A stretch of 64,000 nucleotides of DNA, from NCBI RefSeq assembly GCF_036884655.1, contig NC_088357.1:41548001-41612000 (forward strand), given 5' to 3'. Both the position numbers and the translations under genes were made by a program. Under the pieces are notes generated by a model. The model was given only the letters and a program-made list of their open reading frames with translations. It searched no databases and was not told the origin of the DNA. This stretch comes from Musa acuminata AAA Group. Its lineage: Eukaryota; Streptophyta; Magnoliopsida; Zingiberales; Musaceae. Shown here piece after piece: positions 60,549 through 64,000 of the stretch (positions are counted from its first letter, which is position 1; each line of letters begins with the position of its first letter).

Positions 60549-63500
60549 CTAAAGCCAATCACCTATGTGTCTGATCCCCATCAGACCCCTGTGACACTCA
60601 AAGACAATCTGAGACAATGGCTTTGTTAGTGGATCTGCAATGTTATCTTCGGATGGAACTCTTTCCACTGCTACATCTCCTCGGGTCACGATCTCTCTGA
60701 TAAGGTGGAACCTCCTCAGAACATGCTTAGATTTCTGATGAGACCTAGGTTCCTTCGCTTGAGCAATTGCCCCGTTGTTGTCGCAATATAGGGAAATCGG
60801 CTCCTCACTATCCGGCACGACTCCCAAATCTGTGATGAACTTCTTCAACCAGACTCCCTCCTTTGCTGCATCTGATGTAGCAATGTACTCCGCCTCTGTG
60901 GTCGAGTCAGCAGTGGTATCTTGCTTGGAACTCTTCCAGCACACTGCTCCTCCATTCAAGGTGTACACATACCCTGAATTTGACTTGCTATCATCGACAT
61001 CAGACTGAAAACTTGAGTCAGTGTAGCCTTCAACCTTAAGGCTATTACCTCCATATACTAGTAAAAGATCCTTAGTCCTTCTCAAGTACTTAAGGATACA
61101 CTTTACTGCTTTCCAGTGCTCCAAGCCTGGATCCGCCTGATACCTGCTCGTGACACTCAGAGCATGCGCTATATCAGGCCTAGTACATAGCATGGCATAC
61201 ATGATAGATCCTATTGCTTAGGCATAAGGTATCATATCCATGTTCGCCCTTTCTTAGAATTTTTGATGTCAAACCTTTTGACAATGGTTTCTATGTACCT
61301 GGACTGGGACAAGCCAAGCATCCTCTTGGATCTATCTCTATATATTCTAATCCCCAAGATATAGGATGCTTCCCCTAAGTCCTTCATGGAGAAATGTCTA
61401 GATAACCAAGCCTTTACTGTGGATTGCATTCCTACATCATTCCCAATGATGAGGATGTCATCCACATATAACACCAAAAAGGTGATAGCGCTCCCACTTA
61501 CCTTCCTGTATACACAAGGCTCATCTTCGTTCTTAACGAAGTCATAAGATCTGATTGCCTAATCAAATCTTATGTTCCAACTTCGGGAAGCTTACTTTAG
61601 TCCATAAATGGATCTAAGCAACCTACACACCTTATCTGGGCAGTTCTTGGACACGAATCCCTCAGGTTGCATCATATACACCTCCTCCTCGAGGTTCCCG
61701 TTGAGGAATGCGGTTTTCACATCCATCTGCCAGATCTCATAATCATAGTGTGCTGCAATAGCCAATAGAATTCTGATGGATTTTAGCATTGCTATGGGTG
61801 AGAAAGTTTCGTCGTAGTCAACACCTTGCCTTTGACGATACCCCTTAGCCACTAGCCTTGCTTTATAGGTCTCTACCTTTCCATCTACTCCGATCTTTTT
61901 CTTAAAGATCCACTTGCAACCGATGGGTACAATACCTTCGGGTGCATCAACTAGGTTCCAAACCTTATTGGAGTACATAGAATCCATCTCAGAATTCATG
62001 GCTTCTTTCCACTTCCCGGAGTCTATACTCATAATAGCCTCCTCGTAGGTCTGAGGATCAATATCCTCAGCATCCTCTCCTCTAATATGTCCCACATATC
62101 TCTCAGGAGGATGAGATACTCTATCAGACCTGTGTAAAGTTGAAACGTGTGTATTAGGTACCTGAACAGACTCGGGCTGTAGAGTGGTGCTTGAGCTTGG
62201 TTCTCTAACTTCGCTCAACTTTATCATTCTCCCACTGTCTCCGCCAAGAATGTGTTCCTTCTCAAGGAACACTGCTCTCTTAGCTACAAAGACCTTTTGG
62301 TCCTCGAGATGATAGAAATAATACCCACAAGTTTCCTTAGGGTATCCCACAAATTTGCATCGCTCTGTCCTTGATTCTAACTTATCGGAGTTGTGTCTTT
62401 TAACGTGGGTAGGGCAGCCCCAAATCTTAACAACCTTAAGATCAGGCTTCTTCCCTTTCCATATCTCATATGGTGTAGACACCACCGACTTAGTTGGAAC
62501 TCTGTTCAGAAGGTAAGCTGCGGTTTCTAGGGCATATCCCCAGAATGAGATGGGTAGGTCAGCGAAACTCATCATGGACCGTACCATATCTAATAATGTA
62601 CGATTTCTCCTTTCAGAGACACCATTGAGCTGAGGTGTATAAGGAGGTGTCCATTGGGATAATATCCCATGGTCCTTGAGGAAGTGAGTAAACTCTGTAC
62701 TTAAGTACTCACCTCCTCGATCTGATCGAAGAGTTTTGATACTCTTTCCAGTCTGGTTCTCCACCTCATTCTTATACTCTCTGAATTTCTCAAAGGCCTC
62801 GGACTTGTACTTCATTAAGTACACATATCCATACCTTGAGAAATCATCAGTAAATGTAATGAAGTAGGAGTAACCTCCAATGGCATGAGTTGACATGGGT
62901 CCACATACATCACTATGTATGAGTTCCAACAACTCAGTGGCTCTCTCTCCAGTTCCACTAAATGGAGAGTTGGTCAGTTTTCCACGAATGCAAGGCTCAC
63001 AAGTTGCATATGACACATAGTCGAATGGATCTAGATATCCATCATTTAGCAACTTTTGAATCCTTCTTTCATGGATGTGACCTAGCCTACAATGCCACAG
63101 GTATGCACTGTTCAACTCATCTCGTTTCCTTTTGGACACATTTATATTCATGATATGTGGAGTGGTGTCTAACATAAATAAACCATTATGCAATGTTCCT
63201 TTCGTGATGATCTTATCATCTAATAATATCGAACAACCATTGTTCTCAAAAACAAATTTATATCCACTAACTGTTAAACATGAAATGGAGATAATATTTT
63301 TGATAATAGAAGGAACAAAATAACATGCATCTAATGCAATAAAAGCTCCACTAGGCAGATGTAGGGCGACCTCGCCAACAGCTAATACAGCAACTTTTGC
63401 TCCATTACCCATCTTGAGGTCCATCTCGCCTCTCTCTAGTCTCCTAGGCCTTGCCAGAACCTGCAACGAATTACATATATGATAAGCACTACCGGTATCT

Positions 63501-64000
63501 AATACCCATGTGTTATCATAAGAGTCTGACAAATGGAGACTGATCATGAATGTACCTGAAGCTTCATCAAGCTTTTGTTTCGCCCTTTCTGCAAGGTACT
63601 CTTTGCAGTTTCTCTTCCAGTGCCCATCTTTACCACAGTGGAAGCACTGGCCTTTGTCCTTTGTTGGGTCTTTCTTAGCAACCTTTGCTTTACCTTGTTT
63701 GCCCTTGCCCTTTCCCTTCTTAAGGGACCTTTCTGCTTTCCTTTTCTTTCTGGTCTCACCAGTGTAGAGAACTGGCTTCTCTTTCTTAATAGTACTCTCT
63801 GCCTCCCTCAACATATTGAGGAGCTCTGGGAGAGTCACCTCAAGCGTGTTCATATTAAAGTTCATTATGAACTGTGAAAAGGAATCTGGTAGGGACTGAA
63901 GCACAATGTCCACACATAAGTTATCCTCTAGGACCATTCCTAGACCTGTGAGTTTCTCTATCCACTCAATCATCTTTAGGACATGGTTCTGAACCGGTGT
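60549..64000 (-). pseudogene. CoB3 Gag-Pol, broken, 5' end outside window
   Basis: Near-identical to CoB1 from part-way through Gag (64000) to the stop at 60549. Stops occur near 61217 (TAA), 61560 (TAG) and 61592 (TAA). A deletion of about 66 bp near 61253 removes part of the RT C-terminal region. Zinc knuckle, protease DTGS, integrase and RNase H motifs are intact. RT is interrupted, so this copy cannot make a full polyprotein. Confidence 0.9.

Larger units (their letters stand above)
59041..64000 (-). mobile_element. CoB3: third copia CoB element, runs off the window
   Basis: Starts TGTTGGGAAATC at 59041 inside the Gy3 RT/RNase H junction. The 3' LTR is followed by polypurine tract and polyprotein in the same minus orientation as CoB1, with very high identity to it. 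The 5' LTR is beyond position 64000, so the target duplication (left flank GCTCC) cannot be tested. Confidence 0.93.

Overview
The window is plant nuclear DNA: intron-containing genes with GT-AG splice sites, Ty1/copia and Ty3/gypsy LTR retrotransposons, RTE-type LINE tails and small DNA transposons. A very GC-rich first exon suggests a monocot, but I cannot name the species. There is no bacterial-style content, tRNA gene, rRNA gene or CRISPR array. Only two host genes are supported. The first is the 3' end of a RING-H2 E3 ubiquitin ligase gene (+, exons within 322-897). The second is a complete nine-exon alpha/beta-hydrolase gene (-, 12009-22450, 598 codons plus stop inferred by joining exons).

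Everything else is a retrotransposon nest. Gy1 (about 1430-10855, +) is a decayed Tat-like Ty3/gypsy element. It keeps gag, protease, RT and RNase H remnants, an antisense ORF and tandem repeats, and it carries a solo LTR of copia family CoB (3737-5430) inside its protease. The hydrolase gene's introns hold RTE tails, a non-autonomous hAT-like element (18628-20195) with a smaller MITE inside it (19215-19737), and two related dispersed repeats.

Gy2 (22892-56088, +) is a pol-less Tat-like element related to Gy1. Its 5' LTR starts 442 bp upstream of the hydrolase ATG. It contains a broken antisense ORF split by a probable solo LTR (24781-25585) and by a whole copia element, CoA (26819-34255, +). 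Next come a five-copy 329-bp tandem array and a roughly 35-copy 38-bp array. Its 3' LTR is split by copia element CoB2 (37920-55492, +, TSD GACCC). CoB2 is itself split in its leader by a same-family, opposite-strand element, CoB1 (41169-49956, -, TSD GGTTG). CoB1 is structurally intact, with a single uninterrupted polyprotein ORF and nearly identical LTRs. The insertion order is Gy2, then CoB2, then CoB1; CoA entered Gy2 independently.

On the right, a minus-strand chromovirus fragment (Gy3, 56334-59040) is cut by a third, defective CoB element (CoB3, 59041 to the window end). The main points of interest are a recurring short hairpin motif in the CoB leader, a putative LTR-encoded start codon plus splice donor in CoA, an atypical 118-bp target duplication at CoA, the large inverted repeat formed by CoB1 inside CoB2, and the shared antisense ORF of the Tat-like elements.
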